64,000 nt of DNA, from NCBI GenBank assembly GCA_002373675.1, contig DFLF01000005.1:81667-145666 (forward strand), read 5' to 3'. The notes under the pieces were generated by a model, which saw nothing but the letters and a program-made list of their open reading frames with translations, was not told the origin of the DNA and ran no database searches. A program made the position numbers and the translations under genes. Below, piece by piece: positions 1 to 7,866 of the stretch; position 1 is the first letter of the stretch, and every line of letters begins with the position of its first letter. The DNA comes from Pseudobutyrivibrio sp. UBA3626 (GTDB lineage: Bacteria; Bacillota; Clostridia; Lachnospirales; Lachnospiraceae).

Positions 1-1499
1 CCATTATCAATAACTATTATCCTGTCTGTTCTCATTACCGCGCTTGGTTTCTGTGAGGCAATAACAACTGACATATCTGAGGACAGCACATTATCAAGAA
101 CCTGCTTTTCTGTTATCATGTCAAGCGGATTAGTTACATCATCCATAAGGAGAAGTTCAGGCTTTTTACTAAGCGCTCTGGCAAGAGAAAGTCTTTTCTT
201 CTGTCCGGTTGACAGATTATTACCATTCTTAATAAGCTTCTCATCTACACCGCCCTTATTATCAACTACTTCCTGGAAGCAACTCATATTAAGTGCGTAC
301 TCCATATCATCATTTGCGTACTCCCTAAGGAGTATATTTTCAGCTATTGTTCCTCCAAAGAAGCTGTCTTCCTGAGGTACATATCCTACTCTCGACTTAT
401 CTAATACATGTTCCATGTATAAACTGAGAATGAGGCTTTTTCCAGAACCTGTGGGACCTATAATGCCAATCTTCTCTCCATGTTTTATATCACCTAATTC
501 TTTGTTAACAATCTCCTTTGCAGATACTACAATTGAAGCCTCAACGCTTGTCCTTTCATCATCGCCATCAATAACCTCTTCTAGTCTTCTTGCACTAGGA
601 ATCCCATTCATAATAAGCACAATTAAATTAGCCAGTTTCACCAGCTCAACAAGAACCTGGGACATATAGTTTAGAAGGGCAACAACTTCTCCTGCTGTAA
701 GACTTCCCGTATCGACTTTCTCTCCCCCAAAATACAGTATTAATATTATTCCAAAATTAACAAGAGCAAAGGTAAGTGGATTGAGAACGTTAGAAAGTCT
801 TCCAACATGAATCTGATTATTGTACAGCTCTTCTAGCTGTTCATTGAATTTATTCTTCTCCTCCTCTTGTATAACGAAACCTCTTACAACTTTTGCACCA
901 TTATAGTTTTGTTTTATTCTTGTGCTCAGTTTATCAAGTTTCTCTTGAATGAAATCAATTTTGGGAAGAGTTGTTCTCATTACGGCGTACACTACAATGG
1001 CAAGAATAATTATTATTCCACCTATTATTAATGACATTGAAAGGTCTATTATTACAGCCATTATGAATGCACCTACTACGATAAATGGCGAACGGAGAAA
1101 CAGTCTAAGGAACATATTAACAGCATTTTGCAGCTTCAATACATCACTTGTCATTCTTGTAAGAAGGGTAGGTTTTCCAATCTTTCTATAACGCGATTTA
1201 TCCATAGCAAGAATAGTATCATCAAGATCCTTTCTTACTTTCATTGAGACTCCTGTTGCAGTTTTGGCAGCAAAATACTGAGCCATAATAGCAGACGTTA
1301 CTCCTATAAGGGCAAGACCAATCATTAGACATGTCATTCTGACTATATAGCCTACATCCTGATATTCTATTCCTTTATCAATAATAGATGCCACAACAAA
1401 AGGCACCAGCAACTCAAATACTGCTTCTAGCATTTTGAATAATGGTGCCAATATACTTTCTTTTTTGTATGCGGACATATACCTTAATACAAATTTCAT
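1..1499 (-). CDS. ABC exporter half-transporter, degenerate NBD (partial)
   Basis: Type IV ABC exporter half: an N-terminal membrane domain (about residues 1-300) followed by an ATP-binding domain. The start is the ATG at 1499; the C-terminus runs off the left edge, so about 500 residues are seen of a usual 570-580. Walker A GPTGSGKS lies near residue 345 and the signature LSTGQ near 425. The Walker B stretch reads LLLMDD, with Asp where the catalytic Glu normally sits, and the switch-loop His is replaced by Gln (ASQKPS). This pair of substitutions is known for the non-hydrolysing half of heterodimeric exporters such as TM287. I infer that it pairs with a canonical half, probably encoded just outside the window. 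It lies 6 bp downstream of a lipoprotein gene on the same strand. The substrate is unknown. Confidence 0.9.
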   Translation of the reverse strand, partial: MKFVLRYMSAYKKESILAPLFKMLEAVFELLVPFVVASIIDKGIEYQDVGYIVRMTCLMIGLALIGVTSAIMAQYFAAKTATGVSMKVRKDLDDTILAMDKSRYRKIGKPTLLTRMTSDVLKLQNAVNMFLRLFLRSPFIVVGAFIMAVIIDLSMSLIIGGIIIILAIVVYAVMRTTLPKIDFIQEKLDKLSTRIKQNYNGAKVVRGFVIQEEEKNKFNEQLEELYNNQIHVGRLSNVLNPLTFALVNFGIILILYFGGEKVDTGSLTAGEVVALLNYMSQVLVELVKLANLIVLIMNGIPSARRLEEVIDGDDERTSVEASIVVSAKEIVNKELGDIKHGEKIGIIGPTGSGKSLILSLYMEHVLDKSRVGYVPQEDSFFGGTIAENILLREYANDDMEYALNMSCFQEVVDNKGGVDEKLIKNGNNLSTGQKKRLSLARALSKKPELLLMDDVTNPLDMITEKQVLDNVLSSDMSVVIASQKPSAVMRTDRIIVIDN

Positions 1500-1505
1500 T
1501 TATAA

Positions 1506-2189
1506 CTATTTTCCTTGTGTACTATTTGTCGCCTTAGTCTGTGAAGCTTTATCTGCTTCATACAAATCATCGACCTTAAGCTGTTCTAGAAGAGCATCAT
1601 CTACAGTAAATTCATAAGAAGCCTTCCAGCCTTCAACAAGATTATTAATATATGTGGAAGAACTATTTTCATCTGTAATTTGCCCGTCAGCTCTACCTCT
1701 ATCTGTCATTGCCTTCTCCATCTTAGACATATATACCATATCTGTGAGCATCTGTTTTACTACATCTTCGTCTGCTCCCATTGAATTTAAGGCACTGCTG
1801 GAATTCTCTTCCATAAATTTCTTAGTTGCATCGTCAACCTTTGTCTTGTCATCATCAGTAAGCTCAACTTTATATTCTTCAGCATGTTTTTTGATAACAT
1901 ATTGCGTCTCAAGTGTATCAACAATATTCTGCTTAACCTCATCAGCAAATGTCTGACCAGCACCTGTCATATCCTCAGTCCAAAGCTTAGTTCCATATGA
2001 AGAACCATAATTAATATCATATCTCGCCTGATTGTACTTGAACACAAAGTTGGCATAGCCTAAAGTAATACCATCTTCTCCACTGTTTATATCTATTAAT
2101 TTGGAACTATAATTTCTTATCTTACATCCGGAAAGGATTGCCATCACAAAAATGAAAACCATTAAAAGACTTAACATTTTCTTCTTCAT
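1506..2189 (-). CDS. SurA N-terminal-like lipoprotein
   Basis: A 227-residue predicted lipoprotein. A short signal peptide ends in a lipobox (LSGC, Cys near residue 22), so the mature protein should be tethered outside the membrane. The body is acidic and helical and resembles the SurA/PrsA N-terminal chaperone region. I see no parvulin-type isomerase domain. The start was set at ATG-AAG-AAG, 8 nt after AAGGTGG; the longer frame opens with a GTG inside that ribosome binding site. It is 58 bp downstream of mfd and directly upstream of the ABC exporter gene. A role in folding exported proteins is an inference from the fold resemblance only. Confidence 0.7.
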   Translation of the reverse strand: MKKKMLSLLMVFIFVMAILSGCKIRNYSSKLIDINSGEDGITLGYANFVFKYNQARYDINYGSSYGTKLWTEDMTGAGQTFADEVKQNIVDTLETQYVIKKHAEEYKVELTDDDKTKVDDATKKFMEENSSSALNSMGADEDVVKQMLTDMVYMSKMEKAMTDRGRADGQITDENSSSTYINNLVEGWKASYEFTVDDALLEQLKVDDLYEADKASQTKATNSTQGK

Positions 2190-2246
2190 AATAATTACCA
2201 CCTTATTATTTTCTCTATAGAAGTATACATTTTATGCAACATTAAT

Positions 2247-5200
2247 TCAACCTTTGTCATCTCTTATATCTTGTAAATCAATCAAAAATCCCAGCAACTT
2301 ATCATGTATATTTTTTTCATGAGCAGCCCCTTCAATTCTTGTATCGTATACAAATTCCGGATTAGATGGATTGGCTGAAAATGTAATATCCGGATAGTAC
2401 TTCTCAACAAGAGATGGTATTTTAGTCGGATTAAGTCTTGCCTTGTTATACATACTAATTGTTATAATATCTCCCTTTTGAGATATCTTAGTCACATACG
2501 CTTTTTGAGCATTATATTTTACCTTAGCAACATACATTAGGTTAAGAACGCTTCTTGGCACTTCTCCAAATCTATCAACCAATTCTTCTAGCATTGCATC
2601 GTAATTATCATCAGAACCAAGTTCTGATATTCTCTTGTATATATCCAGCTTATGAACACCACTCTTGATATACGAATCAGGAATATACGCATCAATATCT
2701 ATATCTATTTCCGCATTATATTCAAGTACTTCTGTCTCTCCCTTTTCTGTTTTCAAAGCATCACTAAGCATTTTACAATACAGGTCATAACCTACTGCTT
2801 CCATATGACCGTGTTGATCTTTGCCCAGCATATTACCGGCACCTCTTATCTCAAGATCTCTAAGAGCGATTTTAAATCCACTTCCCAAATCAGAGAATTC
2901 TTTGATGGCTGAAAGTCGCTTCTCAGCTTCTTCTCTTAGCATCCTGTCTTTCTTGTACATAAAGAAAGCGTAAGCCATTCTGTTGCTTCTTCCAATTCTT
3001 CCTCGTAGCTGATATAGCTGCGATAGCCCAAGTCTATCAGCATCATGAATAATCATTGTATTTACATTAGGAATATCCAGACCAATCTCAATAATAGTTG
3101 TTGATATTAGAACATCTATTTCTCCATTGACAAAATCACTCATGATTTCCTCAAGTCTCTTCTCACTCATTCTTCCATGTGCGTATTTCACATTTGCTTC
3201 CGGAACAAGCTTCTCTATACTTGCCGCCATTTCTGCAATGGTATTGACTCTGTTATATACATAATATACCTGTCCTTGCCTGTGTAATTCCCGAAGAATT
3301 GCATCCCTTACCATCTCTTCATTATATTCAAATACAAATGTCTGAATAGGCATTCTATCAACAGGCGCTTCTTCAAGGAGACTCATATCTCTTATTCCTG
3401 TAAGACTCATATGAAGTGTCCTTGGTATGGGAGTTGCTGTCATACTTATAACATCAACGTTCTTCTTAAGCGCCTTTATCTTCTCTTTATGAGCAACACC
3501 AAATCTCTGCTCCTCATCTATTACAAGAAGCCCAAGATCTTTATACGATACATCTTTCGAGAGAACCCTGTGAGTCCCAATTACAATATCTACTCTTCCG
3601 GACTTTAATCCCTCAATGGTATCCTTCTGTTCCGATGGGGTTCTGAACCTGCTAAGAAGCTCTATTGTTATTGGATAATCCTTCATCCTTTGTGAAAATG
3701 TATTGTAATGTTGTTGCGCAAGAACTGTTGTCGGGCAAAGCATTACAACCTGCTTATTGTCCTGTACTGCTTTGAATGCTCCTCTAATTGCAATCTCTGT
3801 CTTACCAAATCCAACATCACCGCAGATAAGTCTGTCCATAATCTTAGGACTTTCCATATCCTTCTTTACAGCCTCAATCGCTTCTTCCTGACCTCTCGTC
3901 TCTTCATATGGAAATGTTTCTTCAAATTCTTTCTGCCATATAGTATCTTTTCCAAAGACGAATCCATTATCTCTTTCTCTAAGCGCATATAGTTCGACTA
4001 ATTCTTTTGCCACTTCACCTACTGCACTTTTAACACTTTCTTTTGTCTTGGTCCAGGCACTAGTACCAAGCGTATTAAGCTTCGGCTTCTTTGACTCAGA
4101 CGAGCCATACTTTTGAATCATATCAAATGAGGATGCGGGAATATATAAGTTGCCATTCTTTGCATACTCAATCTTAATGTAATCTTTTACTGCATTTCCT
4201 ATTTCAAGTTTTTCAAGCCCACGATAAATACCTACACCATGATTCTCATGTACAACATAATCTCCTACTTTTAATTCTTGAAGGGAATTAAATTTCTCGC
4301 CGGTAAATTTCTTCTTTCTCTTTTTCTTAACAACAGCTTTAGAGCCGAATATATCATTTTCAGTAATAAGAACATAGTTAATATCAGGCAGTTCATATCC
4401 TCTGTCTATGTCACTTACTGTAACAAGAACTTCTCCTCCTTGTACTTCTACATCCTCTTTCTCACTGTAATACGCATTAAGATCTCTTTCCTGTAAATCA
4501 AGAGCAAATCTCTTTGCTTTAGTTCGTGATGCACTTGTGATAATAACCTTTGTACGGTTCTTTTTATATTTACTTAAATCTTTTACCAGTCCTTCAAAAC
4601 TTCCCGAATAACTTGTTATAGAATTAGCCTTAACATAATAATTCTTCTTAATAGTTATATCTGATATTTTGGTATCAAGAGTAGAAAGAATCAGCTTATT
4701 AAATCTCTTTAATTTGCTTATTATTTCATCAGGGCTTTTCATCATTGAAAGTTGCTTAGGAAGTAGATATCCTTTTTCAAGACGTCTAGTCATGCTATCA
4801 AGAAATTCAGCTTCTCTTATATTAAGTTCCTCTCGAAATCCCCTGGCATCGTCAAATACTATCAAGGCATCATCAGGAAGATAATCAAGAATAGAATATG
4901 TCTTATCTACAAAATATGTCAGATGGGATTCTAACTCCATAAGCCCCCATCCCTGGCTTATCTCATCTATTATTCTATCCGCCGACTTTCGAAGTCTTGC
5001 TGCTTCTTCTGTCTTAAATTCGCTTCTTAATTTATCATATAATTTAGATGCATCTTCCTCTATTAATTCAAGACCTTTATCAATATCATTAGAAGTAAGC
5101 ATGACTTCACTCGCTGGATAGATTACAGCATCAGTAAGCTTCTCAATTGAGCGCTGATTCTCAATAGAGAAAACTCTTATAGAATCGATTTCATCACCAA

Positions 5201-5774
5201 ATAATTCTATCCTGATAGGCTTTTCCATTGTAAGAGGATATATATCCACAATCCCACCTCTTACAGCAAATTCTCCCGGATGCTCAACCTCTTCTTCCTT
5301 ATCATATCCTAATGATACAAGCATCTTCTCGTATGATATAAGGTCAATAGTATCCCCTACTTTTATTTTAAGTGAATTATCACTAAAAAGTTCTTTGCTT
5401 GGCATACAGTTTATCAAGGCATCTACACTTACAAATATAGTTGTCTTCTCTTCTCCTAGAATGGATTTAAGGGCAGCAATCCTCTCTTTTGTAAGCGCAT
5501 TTCCTCTAATATCAGCCTGATAGAACATCACATCTTTTGCCGGAAACATTACTCCATCATCAGAATACCCATTGTATTTGTTAGATAACTCTCTTGCTCT
5601 AACATCATCCCTTGTAATTACTAAGGTTTTGTTGTGAGACAGTCCATTTATAATGCTGGGTTTAATGGGCTCTATACAGCCTGACAATTCAAAATTATCT
5701 TTGCCACTGAGCAAATTATTCTTTAATTCAATTAATTCTACTAAACTATTATATGGTTCTTCAAATACTTTCAT
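2247..5774 (-). CDS. mfd: transcription-repair coupling factor Mfd
   Basis: Mfd, 1175 residues, the usual length. It removes RNA polymerase stalled at DNA lesions and recruits UvrA. Domains in order: a UvrB-like N-terminal region (1-about 350), a CarD-like RNA-polymerase-interacting domain (from about 505, GDYVVHENHGVGIY), a SF2 translocase with Walker A GDVGFGKTE near 653 and DEEQRFG near 753, the RecG-like motif region (QLRGRIGRS), and the C-terminal TRCF domain. It starts 13 bp after the pth stop codon on the same strand, so pth and mfd are probably cotranscribed, the common order in Firmicutes. No oddities seen. Confidence 0.98.
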   Translation of the reverse strand: MKVFEEPYNSLVELIELKNNLLSGKDNFELSGCIEPIKPSIINGLSHNKTLVITRDDVRARELSNKYNGYSDDGVMFPAKDVMFYQADIRGNALTKERIAALKSILGEEKTTIFVSVDALINCMPSKELFSDNSLKIKVGDTIDLISYEKMLVSLGYDKEEEVEHPGEFAVRGGIVDIYPLTMEKPIRIELFGDEIDSIRVFSIENQRSIEKLTDAVIYPASEVMLTSNDIDKGLELIEEDASKLYDKLRSEFKTEEAARLRKSADRIIDEISQGWGLMELESHLTYFVDKTYSILDYLPDDALIVFDDARGFREELNIREAEFLDSMTRRLEKGYLLPKQLSMMKSPDEIISKLKRFNKLILSTLDTKISDITIKKNYYVKANSITSYSGSFEGLVKDLSKYKKNRTKVIITSASRTKAKRFALDLQERDLNAYYSEKEDVEVQGGEVLVTVSDIDRGYELPDINYVLITENDIFGSKAVVKKKRKKKFTGEKFNSLQELKVGDYVVHENHGVGIYRGLEKLEIGNAVKDYIKIEYAKNGNLYIPASSFDMIQKYGSSESKKPKLNTLGTSAWTKTKESVKSAVGEVAKELVELYALRERDNGFVFGKDTIWQKEFEETFPYEETRGQEEAIEAVKKDMESPKIMDRLICGDVGFGKTEIAIRGAFKAVQDNKQVVMLCPTTVLAQQHYNTFSQRMKDYPITIELLSRFRTPSEQKDTIEGLKSGRVDIVIGTHRVLSKDVSYKDLGLLVIDEEQRFGVAHKEKIKALKKNVDVISMTATPIPRTLHMSLTGIRDMSLLEEAPVDRMPIQTFVFEYNEEMVRDAILRELHRQGQVYYVYNRVNTIAEMAASIEKLVPEANVKYAHGRMSEKRLEEIMSDFVNGEIDVLISTTIIEIGLDIPNVNTMIIHDADRLGLSQLYQLRGRIGRSNRMAYAFFMYKKDRMLREEAEKRLSAIKEFSDLGSGFKIALRDLEIRGAGNMLGKDQHGHMEAVGYDLYCKMLSDALKTEKGETEVLEYNAEIDIDIDAYIPDSYIKSGVHKLDIYKRISELGSDDNYDAMLEELVDRFGEVPRSVLNLMYVAKVKYNAQKAYVTKISQKGDIITISMYNKARLNPTKIPSLVEKYYPDITFSANPSNPEFVYDTRIEGAAHEKNIHDKLLGFLIDLQDIRDDKG

Positions 5775-5787
5775 TATCTACTTTCTT

Positions 5788-6363
5788 CTACCTGTTTATT
5801 GGACCATTATACTTACTCATTGATTTGTCAATGCCACACTCAATAATACATTCAATTGATTCTGCAGCCACAATGAAACTTTCCTTAACCAATTTCCTAT
5901 CAGCCTTATCAAAACGGCTAAGAACATGACTAATAATATCTCTATCTTCTGGCACCTTGCCAATTCCAATTCTCACTCTATCAAAGGATTCTGTACCAAG
6001 ACATTTAATAATACTTTTTAATCCATTATGTCCCCCGGCACTGCCTTTACTTCTAAGTCTAAGAACACCCACATCAAGATTAAGGTCATCAGATATAACT
6101 ATAAGATCCTCCTTGACATTAACCTTATAATAATCCACGACTTCTCTTACAGCTTCTCCGCTGTTATTCATATATGTCATTGGCTTTATTAGTACAACTT
6201 TCTCGCCATTAATAAAGCCTTCTCCAAGTAATGATTTGAACTGACTTTTCTTAACCTTAATTCTATGATTTTTAGCAATAATATCTATGGTGTCAAACCC
6301 CACATTGTGCCTTGTCTTAGAATACTTTAAAGTGGGATTTCCAAGCCCAACTATAATACGCAT
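5788..6363 (-). CDS. pth: peptidyl-tRNA hydrolase
   Basis: Pth, 191 residues. It cleaves the ester bond of peptidyl-tRNA released by ribosome stalling. The N-terminus MRIIVGLGNPTLKYSKTRHN carries the family signature, with the catalytic His in TRHNVGFD and the conserved Asn-Asp pair in ISDDLNLDVG. The segment SAGGHNGLKSI, which binds the tRNA end, is also present. It is the first gene of a leftward group with mfd. The ribosome binding site is GAGGTG just upstream of the ATG. Confidence 0.97.
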   Translation of the reverse strand: MRIIVGLGNPTLKYSKTRHNVGFDTIDIIAKNHRIKVKKSQFKSLLGEGFINGEKVVLIKPMTYMNNSGEAVREVVDYYKVNVKEDLIVISDDLNLDVGVLRLRSKGSAGGHNGLKSIIKCLGTESFDRVRIGIGKVPEDRDIISHVLSRFDKADRKLVKESFIVAAESIECIIECGIDKSMSKYNGPINR

Positions 6364-6440
6364 TTTACACCTCTATTTATATAAATTCTCTAGCATACTA
6401 CATATTACCTTTATTTGCTTTGATTTTCAATATCTAGTGG

Positions 6441-6469
6441 ATGACAAAAGGCTTGATTTTTGGTATACT
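6441..6469 (+). promoter_or_regulatory. sigma-A promoter of the FliD-like gene
   Basis: -35 ATGACA (6441-6446), 17-bp spacer, -10 TATACT (6464-6469) with an extended-10 TGG directly before it. Transcription would start near 6476, giving a leader of about 85 nt that contains the AGGA-loop hairpin. Confidence 0.6.
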
Positions 6470-6505
6470 ATAAGTGAATAAATGGACTTTTATACCCCGA
6501 TGCAG

Positions 6506-6523
6506 GTAAGAAAGGATTTTTAC
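6506..6523 (+). promoter_or_regulatory. AGGA-loop hairpin in the FliD-like leader, possible CsrA site
   Basis: GTAAGAA pairs with TTTTTAC (7 bp, one G-U) around the tetraloop AGGA. A GGA in a hairpin loop is the established CsrA recognition element. The same loop occurs three times in the flagellin leader of this window. Assignment to CsrA is an inference. Confidence 0.45.
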
Positions 6524-6560
6524 TAGGCATTATTTCACGGAAGAAAGGAGGGGACGTCTT

Positions 6561-7844
6561 ATGGCACGGATAGATGCTGCATACAATTATTATCTGTCGA
6601 CCTATAACCCTAGAGGTAATGGTTCTAAGTATGATATCCACAAGAAAAGTGAATTAAGAGCTACTTATAACGAGATGCTTAAGGCTAACAAAGAGTCTCC
6701 TCTGTATAAGATTGATATGGATGACGGGGATTTGACCAGATTCGCTATTGACCTTAAGGAAAATGCTCGGGCTGCCAAGAATATTATTGCTGAAATGTCA
6801 TCTGGTGGTGATAGTATGGAATCACTTCTCGATAAAAAAGTGGCCTCTTCATCTAATGATGATTTAGTTAGTGTAACTTTTGTTGGTGATGAGAATAGCG
6901 ACACAAGCCCAAGCTTCAATATGGAAGTAAATGCCCTTGCCACTCCTCAGATTAATACCGGTAATTTCCTTAATTCAGATGGTTATGATTTTGAGGAAGG
7001 TCATTATTCTTTCGACCTTAATACAACAAGTAATTCTTTTGAATTTCAATTTAATGTAAGTATTGGAGATAACAACTTAGATGTACAAAAGAAAATTGCA
7101 AGACTTGTAAATTCTTCTGATGTTGGACTTACAGCCGAAATAATCAGTAATGGATTAAACCAGTCTTCACTTCAGCTTACCTCTAAGAAGACCGGTCTTC
7201 CTGAAGGCGAGACTGAGTTATTCTCAATCGAGACCAATACATCATGGGCTGAGGTTAACAGGCTTGGCATTAACAATATAACAAGCCCTGCTCACAATTC
7301 ATCATTTACACTTAATGATTCTGAGCATCAGTCAATGTCTAACACATTTACAATTAATAAAGCCTTCGAAGTTACCCTTCACAAGCCTACGAATGGTGAA
7401 CCTGTAAATGTTGGTTTCAAGACGAATACAGAAGCTCTAGCAGATAGTGTTAGTGATTTGATTAAGGCCTATAATAATATGGTCAGAATAGGTGCTAATT
7501 ATTCTCAGGGACATAATAATTCATACTTTAATGAGATGACAGCAATTGGACGTTCGTTAAGTACGCAATTGTCCGACATAGGCATAACACAGACAGACAA
7601 TGGATCGCTTGTAATGGATAGAGACGCTATTCAAAATGGTGTGACAGGCGCTAACAGAAGCGATGTCTTCAAGACTCTTAACACCTTTAAGAATGCACTA
7701 TCTAATGCAGCCAACAAGACTGCAATTAATCCAATGAAATACGTAGATAAGCTACTTGTAGAATATAAGAATCCGGGCAAGACTTTTTCAGCAGTCTATG
7801 CCAGCAGTGCATATGCAGGAATGTTAGTAGATCAGGCGTTGTAA
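6561..7844 (+). CDS. FliD-like flagellar filament cap protein
   Basis: A 427-residue protein resembling divergent Lachnospiraceae FliD (HAP2). The central beta-rich part has SFDLNTTSNSFEF-type strands. The C-terminal third carries the FliD_C-like run ALADSVSDLIKAYNNMV and a helical tail. It lacks the usual N-terminal GLGSGID motif, so it may be a paralogue or a related axial protein rather than the main cap. FliD caps the growing filament and guides flagellin folding. The ribosome binding site AAAGGAGGGG lies 7 nt before the ATG. The gene stands alone, with mfd/pth on one side and the yhaN-like gene convergent on the other. Confidence 0.6.
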   Translation: MARIDAAYNYYLSTYNPRGNGSKYDIHKKSELRATYNEMLKANKESPLYKIDMDDGDLTRFAIDLKENARAAKNIIAEMSSGGDSMESLLDKKVASSSNDDLVSVTFVGDENSDTSPSFNMEVNALATPQINTGNFLNSDGYDFEEGHYSFDLNTTSNSFEFQFNVSIGDNNLDVQKKIARLVNSSDVGLTAEIISNGLNQSSLQLTSKKTGLPEGETELFSIETNTSWAEVNRLGINNITSPAHNSSFTLNDSEHQSMSNTFTINKAFEVTLHKPTNGEPVNVGFKTNTEALADSVSDLIKAYNNMVRIGANYSQGHNNSYFNEMTAIGRSLSTQLSDIGITQTDNGSLVMDRDAIQNGVTGANRSDVFKTLNTFKNALSNAANKTAINPMKYVDKLLVEYKNPGKTFSAVYASSAYAGMLVDQAL

Positions 7845-7866
7845 TTAATAGTATTAATACAACGCC

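Noticed and set aside
6479..6503. Sigma-28 promoter for the FliD-like gene (TAAA and CCCGATGC)
   Set aside because: Spacing is 13 instead of 15 and the -10 is imperfect; the upstream sigma-A promoter with extended -10 is better.
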